A stretch of 20,125 bases of DNA, from positions 1-20,125 of the IMG/VR virus record IMGVR_UViG_3300047487_000047; one strand, 5' to 3'. The DNA is from a virus. Under the pieces are notes generated by a model that saw only the letters and a list, made by a program, of their open reading frames with translations, searched no databases and was not told where the DNA came from. The position numbers and the translations under genes were made by a program. Below are positions 6,281-13,978 of this stretch, one piece after another (the first letter of the stretch is position 1; the number at the start of each line of letters is the position of its first letter).

Positions 6281-6811
6281 ATGTCACTCGAAAACCTTGA
6301 CCAATCCGCTCGTGATGAGCTGGCCGCTCTGGCCCAGCAACTCGCTGAGAATCCCGCGACTCGCAAAGAGTTTTTGCGAATGACCAAGAAGGTCAAACCT
6401 GATCTTCCCATTCCTGAGCTTGAGCTTGAGCAGACCGTCCAACAGGCGGTGTCGCAGAATGACCAGCGTGTTCAACAGCTGGAAGCAAAGCTGCGCGAGA
6501 AAGAAGCAATGGAAACCCTGCAGAAGCGCCGTGATGGGCTGCTGAAGAAGGGACTCATTGACAACGAGGAAGAAGTCAAGGCTGTGGAAAAGCTCATGCT
6601 GGAGCGCGGTATTACCAACCACGAGACAGCAGCCGAGTATCACAAGTGGATGAAGCAGGCTGCAACGCCGACCTCTTCTGGCTACAACCCTTCAGCCGTC
6701 AAGTCCTTTGACCTGAATCGTTACTGGAAGAACCCGGCAGGCGCAGCCCGTGAAGAAGCTGTGAAGGCCCTCAATGAGTTGCGTAAACCTACGCGACCCA
6801 TCGGGCTGTAA
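6281..6811 (+). CDS. Probable capsid scaffolding protein
   Basis: This 176-aa, Glu/Lys/Gln-rich, mostly helical protein lies immediately upstream of the major capsid gene, the classic scaffold position. Residues 45-85 (LELEQTVQQAVSQNDQRVQQ and onward) have heptad spacing consistent with a coiled coil. Residues 85-125 form further charged helices. The C-terminal part (NPAGAAREEAVKALNELRKP) is a basic helix like the coat-binding tail of P22-type scaffolds. There are no catalytic residues of a prohead protease. It is shorter than P22 gp8 (about 300 aa). The SD is AAGAGGG at 6267-6273. Assignment is by context and composition, not sequence recognition. Confidence 0.7.
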   Translation: MSLENLDQSARDELAALAQQLAENPATRKEFLRMTKKVKPDLPIPELELEQTVQQAVSQNDQRVQQLEAKLREKEAMETLQKRRDGLLKKGLIDNEEEVKAVEKLMLERGITNHETAAEYHKWMKQAATPTSSGYNPSAVKSFDLNRYWKNPAGAAREEAVKALNELRKPTRPIGL

Positions 6812-6841
6812 AGAGGGTAATTTTTAACTCAAGGAGGCCCT

Positions 6842-7843
6842 ATGGCTATTGGTGGCGGCATCCTCCCAGCAGCAGGTTCAACTCAGCTTACCGAGTTGAC
6901 CTATGTTACTCGGAGAGCCTTTATTCCCAAGATGGTTGTACAGCTGTACAACTCGACTCCGCTCATGGCGGCTCTGATTGCCAACAGTCAGCAAGCCTCC
7001 GGCGGTGTCTCTTCCGTGGTCGTGCCCGTGCAGGGCGCTCAGTTCGTAAACGCTCAGTGGTCTGACTACAGCGGCTCGTTCGCTCAGCCGTCAGTCCAGC
7101 AAGGCGCTTACAACGCTGAGTTCAACCTCAAGCTGATGATCTCCCCCGTGCCGTTCCTCGGCATGGAAGGTGCCGTTCAGCAAGACGCAGCCGTTATCCC
7201 TCTGATCGAAGCTCGCATGAACGATGCGACCAACGTGATGATGGACGCAATGGCCACCTCGCTGTACAACAACACGTCCAACACGCAGCAGTTCACTGGT
7301 CTGCCGCTGGCCGTGGCCGATTCCGGCACCTACGGCAACATTGACCGCTCCACCTATACCTGGTGGAAGAGCAAGCAGTACGCTGCAGGCTCGGTCAACC
7401 CGACCCGTCAAAACATCCTGCAGTACATTTCCGGCACCGTGAAGAACGGCGCTGAGATGCCCAGCTTCGGTGTTTGCGGTTTCGGTACCTGGACGCTGTT
7501 GGCCCAAGACTTTGTGGGTCAAGAGCAGTACGTCATCACCCCAGGCTCTGGATTCGACGGCGACCCCAACGGACCGCAGGCTGCATTCCGCGCCCTGATG
7601 GTGGCTGGCGTGCCGATCTATCCCGATCCGTACTGCCCGGAAGGCACGGTGTATTTCCTGAACACCAACTACCTGTCGCTCTACATCCATGAGCAAGGTT
7701 CGTTTGTGTTCACGGGCTTTGAGAGCACCCTGCCGAACTGGCAGATTGGCTACGTCGGTGCGGTTTTGATGATTGCCGAATTGGTGAACGTCAAACCCAA
7801 GTCGATGGCCAAGGTGACGGGCTACAACTACCTCACACTGTAA
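6842..7843 (+). CDS. Major capsid protein (HK97-fold type)
   Basis: This 333-aa protein should build the icosahedral head and is expected to be the most abundant virion protein. The SD is among the strongest in the window (AAGGAGG just before the ATG). Features typical of HK97-fold coat proteins are a polar N-arm with RRAFIPKMVVQLYNSTPL (24-41), the SPVPFLGMEGAVQQ block (101-114) at the start of the long spine helix, and FTGLPLAVADSGTYGNIDRS (151-170) with TYTWWKS after it. The C-terminal part contains VCGFGTWTLLAQDF and LPNWQIGYVGAVLMIAELVN. No cleavage protease gene is seen nearby, so maturation may occur without proteolysis, as in P22. The stop TAA is fused to the next gene's SD. Confidence 0.88.
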   Translation: MAIGGGILPAAGSTQLTELTYVTRRAFIPKMVVQLYNSTPLMAALIANSQQASGGVSSVVVPVQGAQFVNAQWSDYSGSFAQPSVQQGAYNAEFNLKLMISPVPFLGMEGAVQQDAAVIPLIEARMNDATNVMMDAMATSLYNNTSNTQQFTGLPLAVADSGTYGNIDRSTYTWWKSKQYAAGSVNPTRQNILQYISGTVKNGAEMPSFGVCGFGTWTLLAQDFVGQEQYVITPGSGFDGDPNGPQAAFRALMVAGVPIYPDPYCPEGTVYFLNTNYLSLYIHEQGSFVFTGFESTLPNWQIGYVGAVLMIAELVNVKPKSMAKVTGYNYLTL

Positions 7844-7856
7844 GGAGTAACTCGTC

Positions 7857-8177
7857 ATGGCACTCGGACTCAACAAAATCCTCGTTGCAGGCGCTCTGAC
7901 CAACTCGGCAGGCGCTTACTGGCAGACCACCACCGTCACCGCCACTACGGCTGGTGTGGTTGTGCCTGCTGGTACCTACCTGATGTTTCCCACGGCTAAC
8001 GTGACGGTCACCGCCAACAACGGTTCAACCATCACCACGCTGATGGCCAACAACACGGGTGGCGTGCTGATCTCTGACGGCATCAACGTGTTCGTCAACG
8101 CTGCTTCCACCAACACCACCGTGACCTTCGTCACCGTGGACGGTGGTCAGGCCGTGTCTAGCACTTACACGTCGTAA
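7857..8177 (+). CDS. Small beta-rich head protein, possible capsid decoration
   Basis: This 106-aa protein directly follows the coat gene, with SD TAAGGAG at 7841-7847 made from the coat stop. It is rich in Thr, Val, Ala and Asn with alternating hydrophobics (WQTTTVTATTAGVVVPAG, NVTVTANNGSTITTLMAN, TNTTVTFVTVDGG), implying an all-beta, Ig-like or beta-tulip fold. There is no Cys, signal or membrane segment. Position and composition suit a decoration or stabilisation protein on the head surface. No named family is recognised. Confidence 0.65.
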   Translation: MALGLNKILVAGALTNSAGAYWQTTTVTATTAGVVVPAGTYLMFPTANVTVTANNGSTITTLMANNTGGVLISDGINVFVNAASTNTTVTFVTVDGGQAVSSTYTS

Positions 8178-8186
8178 GGAGCCGAT

Positions 8187-8597
8187 ATGAACGCGAATCA
8201 TGTAGGCGCTCTCTACCCTGACCGATTCGGCAGCTTCGGCGTTGGCAAGAAAGCCACCGTGGACATTGGTTCCACGGGTAATGCCGTGGCTACCATCTTC
8301 ATGGATGGAGGCACCAGCTACATCGTTCGCCGTATCGTTGTTGCAAACGCCAACAAAAGTATCGCCACCGGCAATGTCAGCGTTCTCACCAGCAATGATG
8401 GGAACACGAGCAATGCCATCGGCTCTGCTACCTTGTTGGCAAACATCACCAGCACCTCTACTTTCCAGGACATGACGCTTGCAGCTGGCGCGGCCACTAC
8501 CGTGTACAGCTCAGGCGCTCTGTTCGTGAAGGTCAACACTGCGGTGTCTGGTGGCACTTGCGACATCACGGTCTTCGGTGACGTTGTGACGCTATGA
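8187..8597 (+). CDS. Second beta-rich head or neck structural protein
   Basis: This 136-aa protein uses SD TAAGGAG at 8175-8181, again built on the previous stop. Residues 20-60 (KKATVDIGSTGNAVATIFMD then YIVRRIVVANANKS) and 100-136 (ATTVYSSGALFVKVNTAV, CDITVFGDVVTL) alternate hydrophobic and polar residues, so an all-beta fold is likely. It is a different sequence from the 106-aa neighbour although similar in composition. It ends in an ATGA overlap with the next gene. A head-decoration or head-completion role is inferred from place and fold. Confidence 0.62.
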   Translation: MNANHVGALYPDRFGSFGVGKKATVDIGSTGNAVATIFMDGGTSYIVRRIVVANANKSIATGNVSVLTSNDGNTSNAIGSATLLANITSTSTFQDMTLAAGAATTVYSSGALFVKVNTAVSGGTCDITVFGDVVTL

Positions 8598-8935
8598 GTG
8601 ATTTGCTCTACATAACCAATGGCACGGAGCAGAGCTTCTCTGCGGAGTTCTGCAACGTGACCTACGAGTTCAAGGCGGGACAATCTATTGGGATTCCAGT
8701 AGCTGCAGCCCGTCATATCTTTGGTTATGAAGATGCAGACAAGATGCCGTACCTGACTCGCTTGGGTTGGGTACGGCTCAACACCGAATACGAACAAGGA
8801 TTGGAGAAGCTCAGTAAGATCGCAATGTCTACTGAGCTTCCTAGCAAAGGCCGCTCGTTACCCTCGGCGGCTGGTGTCGTTCCCCTGCTCGTTGAAAAAC
8901 GGGCAGCGGGGAAAGCCAGTCCCAGGGTCGCTTGA
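8594..8935 (+). CDS. Conserved-looking 113-aa phage protein of unknown function
   Basis: The start overlaps the preceding stop as ATGA (8594-8597), so translation is coupled. Residues 1-60 have a beta start (LLYITNGTEQSFSAEFCN, YEFKAGQSIGIPVAAARHIF) then GYEDADKMPYLTRLGWVR. This arrangement of Phe-Gly-Tyr, Lys and LGW occurs in phage proteins encoded between coat and adaptor genes. A short helix (EYEQGLEKLSKIAM) and a basic Ser/Pro/Ala tail follow. There is no known catalytic motif. It is probably a minor virion or assembly protein. The function is unknown to me. Confidence 0.62.
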   Translation: MSDLLYITNGTEQSFSAEFCNVTYEFKAGQSIGIPVAAARHIFGYEDADKMPYLTRLGWVRLNTEYEQGLEKLSKIAMSTELPSKGRSLPSAAGVVPLLVEKRAAGKASPRVA

Positions 8936-8947
8936 TATGGACGCTTC

Positions 8948-9790
8948 ATGGCAACACTATCTTCCTATCTCACGGAAGTGCAACGCCTCTTGCACGATGC
9001 AAATAGCGTCTTTTGGAGCGAGTCGGAACTAACCGACTACATCAACGAGGCTCGGGAAGAGGTTGTACGCGACACCGGCTGTCTGCGTACCCTGCAGATT
9101 TCCTACACGCCTCTAGCACCTGACGGCACTGCGGCCACGATCTGGACGCAAGGTGCAACTGTCACCACCGGCAGTTACATCTTCTCCAACATTTTCATCT
9201 ACGAGGTTGTGACCGGCGGTGTGCTCGGCACTTCTGCGCCTCCCTACCCCAGTGGGGCCAACGTCTTCCCGCCCAGCACCAGCTTCACGGATGGCACAGC
9301 CACGCTGCGCTATGCCGCCAATGCTGAAATCATCCCCTACTCGGCTTTGCCGCAGGGAGATGAGACGCTGGATGTACTGAACATCACGCTTTACTGGGGT
9401 AATTCGCGCATTCCGCTGCGGTATCTGTCCTGGTCTGACTTCAACGCACAACTGCGTTACTGGCAGAACTATGTGGGCAGGCCCGTGTGCTTCTCCACCT
9501 ACGGCCAGAAAGCCATCTACATCTCGCCGGTACCCGACCAGTCCTACACGATTGAGGTGGATACCGTCCGACTTCCTCTTCCATTGAGCCTGTCTACGCC
9601 CAACGCTGTAGACGAGATCAAGGCTCCGTACACCAACCCTGTCCAGTTCTACGCCGCCTACAAGGCCAAGTACAAGGAGCAGAGCTACGGAGAAGCGGAA
9701 ATCTTCAAACAACAATACCTCAAGGATGTGCAGGGAGTCCTTAACTCCGTGTACACCCGCCGCATCCCCAATCCATACTCGCAGATTTAA
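8948..9790 (+). CDS. Head-to-tail adaptor (P22 gp4-like / DUF6682-like)
   Basis: This 280-aa protein should form the ring beneath the portal. The N-terminus has the typical helical adaptor opening: YLTEVQRLLHDANSVFWSES (7-26), then LTDYINEAREEVVRDTG (28-44). The C-terminus has TNPVQFYAAYKAKYKEQSYG then EAEIFKQQYLKDVQGVLNSV, helices that contact the portal in gp4-like proteins. Between these, residues about 62-125 (WTQGATVTTGSYIFSN, YEVVTGGVLGTSAPPYPSG, FTDGTATLRYAAN) form a beta insert that makes it longer than P22 gp4 (166 aa). The SD is weak (GGAC). It is followed after 3 bases by the gp10-like gene. Neck assignment is by pattern and order. Confidence 0.75.
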   Translation: MATLSSYLTEVQRLLHDANSVFWSESELTDYINEAREEVVRDTGCLRTLQISYTPLAPDGTAATIWTQGATVTTGSYIFSNIFIYEVVTGGVLGTSAPPYPSGANVFPPSTSFTDGTATLRYAANAEIIPYSALPQGDETLDVLNITLYWGNSRIPLRYLSWSDFNAQLRYWQNYVGRPVCFSTYGQKAIYISPVPDQSYTIEVDTVRLPLPLSLSTPNAVDEIKAPYTNPVQFYAAYKAKYKEQSYGEAEIFKQQYLKDVQGVLNSVYTRRIPNPYSQI

Positions 9791-9793
9791 GTC

Positions 9794-12040
9794 ATGGCAG
9801 CGGCTGAGCAGAAGAAGTCCTACGCTGTCATCAAGAACTTCCTTGGTATCAACACCAAGGCTAACCGTACTGCGATTGACGAAAAAGAGTTCGCCTGGAT
9901 TGAGAATGCCATGCCTATCGGGTTTGGCAACATCAAGATCGTCCAAGCTCAGAAGGCAACTCTAGACAGCACAGCCAATGCTGTCGTGTTTGGCAACACG
10001 GTCACGCACATCAGCTCTGCCAACATTGACCTCAATGACTACATCATTGTCTTCAGCGAGAACGGTGCAGCACAGTATTTCGACCTCACGACACAGACAA
10101 AAGGCAATGTAGCCCCCAGTGGCACATTCTCCGGCGGTGATGCCAACACCGCTCAGTACAAGAACGAGCGGGTCATCATTGCAGACCCTGAGAACGGGCT
10201 GTACAACTGGAATGGCACAAGCCTGGTCAGCGGCAATTCCGTAGGTTTTATCGGAATCACCAACCCAGGCTCTGGCTACACACAGGCTCCGCTGGTCACC
10301 ATCTCGGCTCCCAACGAGGCTAACGGGGTACAGGCTCTAGCAGAAGCCACTATCTCCACCGCAGCGGGTGGCGTGCGTGCCATCACCGTAGACGCTCCCG
10401 GCAGCGGCTACACCTCTGTCCCGCTGGTGACGATCTCCGCTCCTGACATCGCAGGCAGCATCACCGCCAAGGCTACAGCTGCGCTTGCCAGTGGAAATGT
10501 GGTGTCTGTTACCGTTACAGAGCCGGGTACCGGCTACATCAAGACACCAACCGTCACGATCACAGACGGTGGTGGCTCCAACGCCAATGCCATAGCCACC
10601 ATCAGCACGGGTTCTGTCACGAGCATCTTCCTGACAGAAGCAGGCTCAGGCTACACCTCACCGCCTAGCGTCACCATTGAGGCAAGCCCAGGCGGCACGA
10701 ATGCCACGGCCATCTCGCAGCTCACCACCTTCAAAAAGGGCACCGTCTCTGTGGTGGTGACGAGTGGCGGCACAGGCTACAGCAACGCAGCCAACGTGGT
10801 GGTGACCATCGGTAACGCCACGGGTTACACCACGCAGGCCAACGCCACTGCCATCGTCAGCGGCAACACAGTCAACCAGGTCATCATGACCAACCCCGGA
10901 GCAGGCTACACCGCCAACTCCAACGTGGTGGTCACGATTACAGGCGGTGGAGGCAGCAACGCAGCAGCCAAGGCTATCGTCAACACCGATGATGTGCAAG
11001 ATGTGGCGACCTTCGGTGGCCGTGTCTGGGTAGCATCAGGGAGAACCCTGTACTACTCCGCTGCAGACAGTGCGACTGACTTCACTTCTGTCTCCGCAGG
11101 TTCGCTCACGCTGAGCGACTCCACCCTGCGCGGGAACATCAAGGCTATCGTTTCTGCCAACAACTTCCTGTACATCTTTGGCGAGACGAGCATCAACATC
11201 ATCTCTGACCTGCGTGTAACGCCAGAGGGCACCACGCTATTCACGAACACCAACGTCAGCGCCAGTATCGGGACAGGCCGCACAGATGCCATCTTCCCGT
11301 ACTTCCGCAGCTTGCTGTTCATGAACGATTACGGGATGTACGCACTGGTGGGTTCTACCACCAGCAAGCTGTCAGACCCGTTGGATGGACTGTTTACCAA
11401 CATCGACTTCAACGAGCCGATTACAGGTGGGCAGGTGCTCATCAACAACATCCTGTGCGCGGCTTTCAACTTCACCTACAACGACCCAACCACTTCTCCT
11501 GCAACTCCACGGCAGATTCAGGCCGTGTTTTTCGACAAAAAGTGGTTTGTCACGAGTCAAGGCAGCATTGACTATGTGGCTTCTGTGCCGTTTGGGGGAA
11601 CGATTAAGCTCTACGGGGTGGATGACACCGACCTGTACCAGCTGTACGGTGACCCTGCAGCCAACATCAACAGCACCATCCGCACTGCGCTCATGCCGCT
11701 GGGTGACCCCATCCGCACCAAGCAGGCATTGAAGTTTGGTATTGAGGCAACGCTTACCTATCCGGCTACGCTGAATGTCACAGTTGATAGCGAAACTGGT
11801 TCTAGTCCGACCTACACCGCTGAGAACTTCATCAACTGGACTAACAACCTTGGCAACACGGTTGAATGGACTAACAATGCGATGGAGACGGTTGGGTGGC
11901 TTACGGTGTCTGGGTACTACCTGTACAAGTCAGATGCCCAGCAGTATGGAAAGTATCTAGGTTTGACGCTCACGAGCACTGGCCCAGGCTTTGTCGTCAA
12001 CACGTTTGAGATGGAACACGAACTAAGAGTGAGGTTCTGA
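9794..12040 (+). CDS. Packaged-DNA stabilisation / tail hub protein, P22 gp10-like, with six beta repeats
   Basis: This 748-aa protein is expected to sit below the adaptor, closing the neck and holding fibres. Residues 1-140 (IKNFLGINTKANRTAIDEKE, then FAWIENAMPIGFGN) are the usual opening of gp10-like beta-propeller proteins. Residues 149-397 carry six repeats of about 40 aa centred on G-S/T/A-G-Y. Residues 400-560 resume the propeller: VATFGGRVWVASGRTLYYS, then NFLYIFGETSINIISD, then RSLLFMNDYGMYALVG. The C-terminus is beta-rich with Trp/Asn (INWTNNLGNTVEW). P22 gp10 is 472 aa, so the excess matches the repeat insert. No SD is visible before the ATG. Initiation probably depends on the ribosome ending 3 bases upstream. 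Confidence 0.72.
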   Translation: MAAAEQKKSYAVIKNFLGINTKANRTAIDEKEFAWIENAMPIGFGNIKIVQAQKATLDSTANAVVFGNTVTHISSANIDLNDYIIVFSENGAAQYFDLTTQTKGNVAPSGTFSGGDANTAQYKNERVIIADPENGLYNWNGTSLVSGNSVGFIGITNPGSGYTQAPLVTISAPNEANGVQALAEATISTAAGGVRAITVDAPGSGYTSVPLVTISAPDIAGSITAKATAALASGNVVSVTVTEPGTGYIKTPTVTITDGGGSNANAIATISTGSVTSIFLTEAGSGYTSPPSVTIEASPGGTNATAISQLTTFKKGTVSVVVTSGGTGYSNAANVVVTIGNATGYTTQANATAIVSGNTVNQVIMTNPGAGYTANSNVVVTITGGGGSNAAAKAIVNTDDVQDVATFGGRVWVASGRTLYYSAADSATDFTSVSAGSLTLSDSTLRGNIKAIVSANNFLYIFGETSINIISDLRVTPEGTTLFTNTNVSASIGTGRTDAIFPYFRSLLFMNDYGMYALVGSTTSKLSDPLDGLFTNIDFNEPITGGQVLINNILCAAFNFTYNDPTTSPATPRQIQAVFFDKKWFVTSQGSIDYVASVPFGGTIKLYGVDDTDLYQLYGDPAANINSTIRTALMPLGDPIRTKQALKFGIEATLTYPATLNVTVDSETGSSPTYTAENFINWTNNLGNTVEWTNNAMETVGWLTVSGYYLYKSDAQQYGKYLGLTLTSTGPGFVVNTFEMEHELRVRF
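10238..10984 (+). repeat. Six tandem G-[STA]-G-Y beta repeats (protein level)
   Basis: Each unit runs roughly V-x-x-I/V-x-V-x-x-x-G-S/T-G-Y-x-x-x-P-x-V-T-I plus a variable Gly/Asn/Ala loop, as in ITNPGSGYTQAPLVTI, VDAPGSGYTSVPLVTI, VTEPGTGYIKTPTVTI, LTEAGSGYTSPPSVTI, VTSGGTGYSNAANVVV and MTNPGAGYTANSNVVV. Nucleotide copies have diverged, so these are old protein repeats rather than recent duplications. They are probably a surface-exposed beta-sandwich or solenoid insert. Confidence 0.8.
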
Positions 12041-12041
12041 A

Positions 12042-13964
12042 ATGACTGTCCCGTATTCCTTTGCCAACGCGACTGTTTCTATTCCGCTGTCGCAGCTGGA
12101 CTCCAACTTCAACACGCCCGTCACGCTCGGCAACACCGCTATTCAGTTGGGCAACACGGTTACCACGCTCAACAACATGACGTTGGCTAACGTGACCATC
12201 AGCAGCGGCAATGTCACGATCACAAACGTGACGGTGACGACTGCCAACGTGACCACGCTCAACGCAGCAACAGTCATTGCCACGACGGCCAACGTCACTA
12301 CTGCCAATATCACGACTGGGAACGTCACCACAGCCAACATCGTCACTGCCAACATCACCACCGGCAATGTGACGAACATGAGCAGTGGCAACGTGACGAT
12401 CACGGGCGGCAGCATCAACGGCACCACGCTAGGCGCTAGCACCGCAAGCACGGCCAACGTCACCACCCTGACCACTTCCTCAACTGTCACGATCAACGGA
12501 GGAACCGCCAACGGAGTGGCCTACCTCAATGGGTCAAAGGTGCTGACCACGGGGAGTGCGCTGACTTTTGATGGTGTGAGTCTTGGTATTGGGGGTGTTG
12601 GCACATCGGACGGGCGGGCGGTTTTTTATGAGGCCGTGGCAGGGAGTGGTGCGGCTTTTTATAGTTCTGGCGGCAACTCTGCGGGCGTCATTGGAACGAC
12701 CAACGAAGCATCAACATCAAATGGCTTGCTTATCAATGCTTTTAGAAGCGGGGGGAAGATAGCGTTTAATGTTGCAGGCTCCGAACAAATGCGCCTGACC
12801 AGCACAGGGCTGGGTATTGGGACGAGTTCGCCTTCGTATTCAGTTCAGTCTTATGGTACAGCACCGGCGATTGCGGTAGGAGGTACAACTTATTTATCAA
12901 ATGCCGCGACTGTTGGCGCAAGTTTTATTTTGCGGTCTGAAAACACTTCTTCATGGGCTGGTACAAGAGAACTTGTTAGTTTTGATAGCGTCGGCAATGG
13001 CGCTGACCACAGAACTGGTTCACTTTCTGTAAAACTTAAAGCGTCAGCAGCGGCAAGTTCATTGACTGAATATTTGAACATCAATGCCGTGTCAGGTACG
13101 GCAGTTTTTTCTAATGTCAACCTCGGCTTGGGGGTTACGCCGAGTGCTTGGAGTGCGTTTAAGGCATTTGAGATTGCATCCGCAGGCAATTCGGTTTGGT
13201 CGGCAGGATCGAACGATATTCGTGTTGCATCAAACTACGTTTATAACGGCGGCGCCAAGTTTGCTGTCAATGGTCGTGCTGCGATGTACGAGCAAGGCGC
13301 CGGAATTCACTACTGGTACACATCTTCAACCTCCGGCACCGCAGGAAACGCCATCAGTTTCACGCAGGCGATGACGCTGGATGCGAGTGGGAATTTGCTG
13401 GTGGGGACGACGAGTACTATTGCAGGAGCAAAGGTTTCAGTTGTAGGAAATGTGCAGGACACTCTTGTGCGTTTTCAAAACCAAAACGCTACTGCTCCCG
13501 GAGGGTTAGATGTTCACTATTCAAACGCTGCAACAAATGACGCAAATAATTGGTTTTATTTGGCAAGAGATAGTGGAGCCACTCGTTTTTATGTACGCTC
13601 AGACGGCGGTATTGCCAACTACAGCGCTAATGATGTCAACCTATCCGACCGCCTAGAGAAAACGAACTTTGCACCGGCCAAGGATTACCTTGACACCATC
13701 TGCGCTATTCCGGTGCAGACGTTCAACTATATTGACCAGTCTGAAAACAATCCCGGCCTAACGCTAGGCGTGGTGGCGCAAGACGTTCAAGCAGTTGCTC
13801 CTGAGTTGGTCATGGAGTCAAACTGGGGCACTGAGGACGATCCCAAGATGCGCCTGAGCATCTACCAGACTGACCTTCAGTATGCATTGATGAAGTGCAT
13901 CCAAGAACTCAAGGCACAGAACGACGACCTCCGCGCCCGCGTAGCGGCGCTTGAAGCCAAGTAA
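12042..13964 (+). CDS. Tail fibre/spike with C-terminal S74 intramolecular chaperone
   Basis: This 640-aa protein is probably a trimeric host-recognition fibre. Residues 1-20 (MTVPYSFANATVSIPLSQLD) are an attachment segment. Residues 40-145 contain pentapeptide-like repeats. Residues 190-530 are beta-rich with fibre motifs such as SEQMRLTSTGLGIGTSSP. Residues 535-640 form the Peptidase_S74 chaperone domain (SDRLEKTNF, FNYIDQSENNPGLTLGVVAQ, then VAPELV and a coiled-coil end). By family knowledge this domain folds the trimer and then cuts itself off at the Ser-Lys dyad, here Ser535 and Lys540, spaced as usual by five. The intervening residues are D-R-L-E rather than the common D-x-R-L. The middle part of the gene is AT-rich. 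The SD is about GTGAGG before 12042. Confidence 0.85.
   Translation: MTVPYSFANATVSIPLSQLDSNFNTPVTLGNTAIQLGNTVTTLNNMTLANVTISSGNVTITNVTVTTANVTTLNAATVIATTANVTTANITTGNVTTANIVTANITTGNVTNMSSGNVTITGGSINGTTLGASTASTANVTTLTTSSTVTINGGTANGVAYLNGSKVLTTGSALTFDGVSLGIGGVGTSDGRAVFYEAVAGSGAAFYSSGGNSAGVIGTTNEASTSNGLLINAFRSGGKIAFNVAGSEQMRLTSTGLGIGTSSPSYSVQSYGTAPAIAVGGTTYLSNAATVGASFILRSENTSSWAGTRELVSFDSVGNGADHRTGSLSVKLKASAAASSLTEYLNINAVSGTAVFSNVNLGLGVTPSAWSAFKAFEIASAGNSVWSAGSNDIRVASNYVYNGGAKFAVNGRAAMYEQGAGIHYWYTSSTSGTAGNAISFTQAMTLDASGNLLVGTTSTIAGAKVSVVGNVQDTLVRFQNQNATAPGGLDVHYSNAATNDANNWFYLARDSGATRFYVRSDGGIANYSANDVNLSDRLEKTNFAPAKDYLDTICAIPVQTFNYIDQSENNPGLTLGVVAQDVQAVAPELVMESNWGTEDDPKMRLSIYQTDLQYALMKCIQELKAQNDDLRARVAALEAK
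12288..12377 (+). repeat. Six consecutive pentapeptide-like repeats in the fibre gene (15-nt period)
   Basis: Reading from 12288 the codons give ANVTT, ANITT, GNVTT, ANIVT, ANITT and GNVTN, each 15 bases, fitting the A/G-N-V/I-x-x pattern of pentapeptide repeats, which form quadrilateral beta-helices. Less regular units extend from about 12170 to 12440. Codons differ between copies. Confidence 0.7.
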
Positions 13965-13978
13965 GAAAGGAAACTGAA

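Noticed and set aside
13397-13404. GCTGGTGG octamers (also at 1902 and 2148) resembling E. coli Chi
   Set aside because: Chi has meaning only for RecBCD of enteric hosts; the host is unknown and three GC-rich octamers in 20 kb are not striking.
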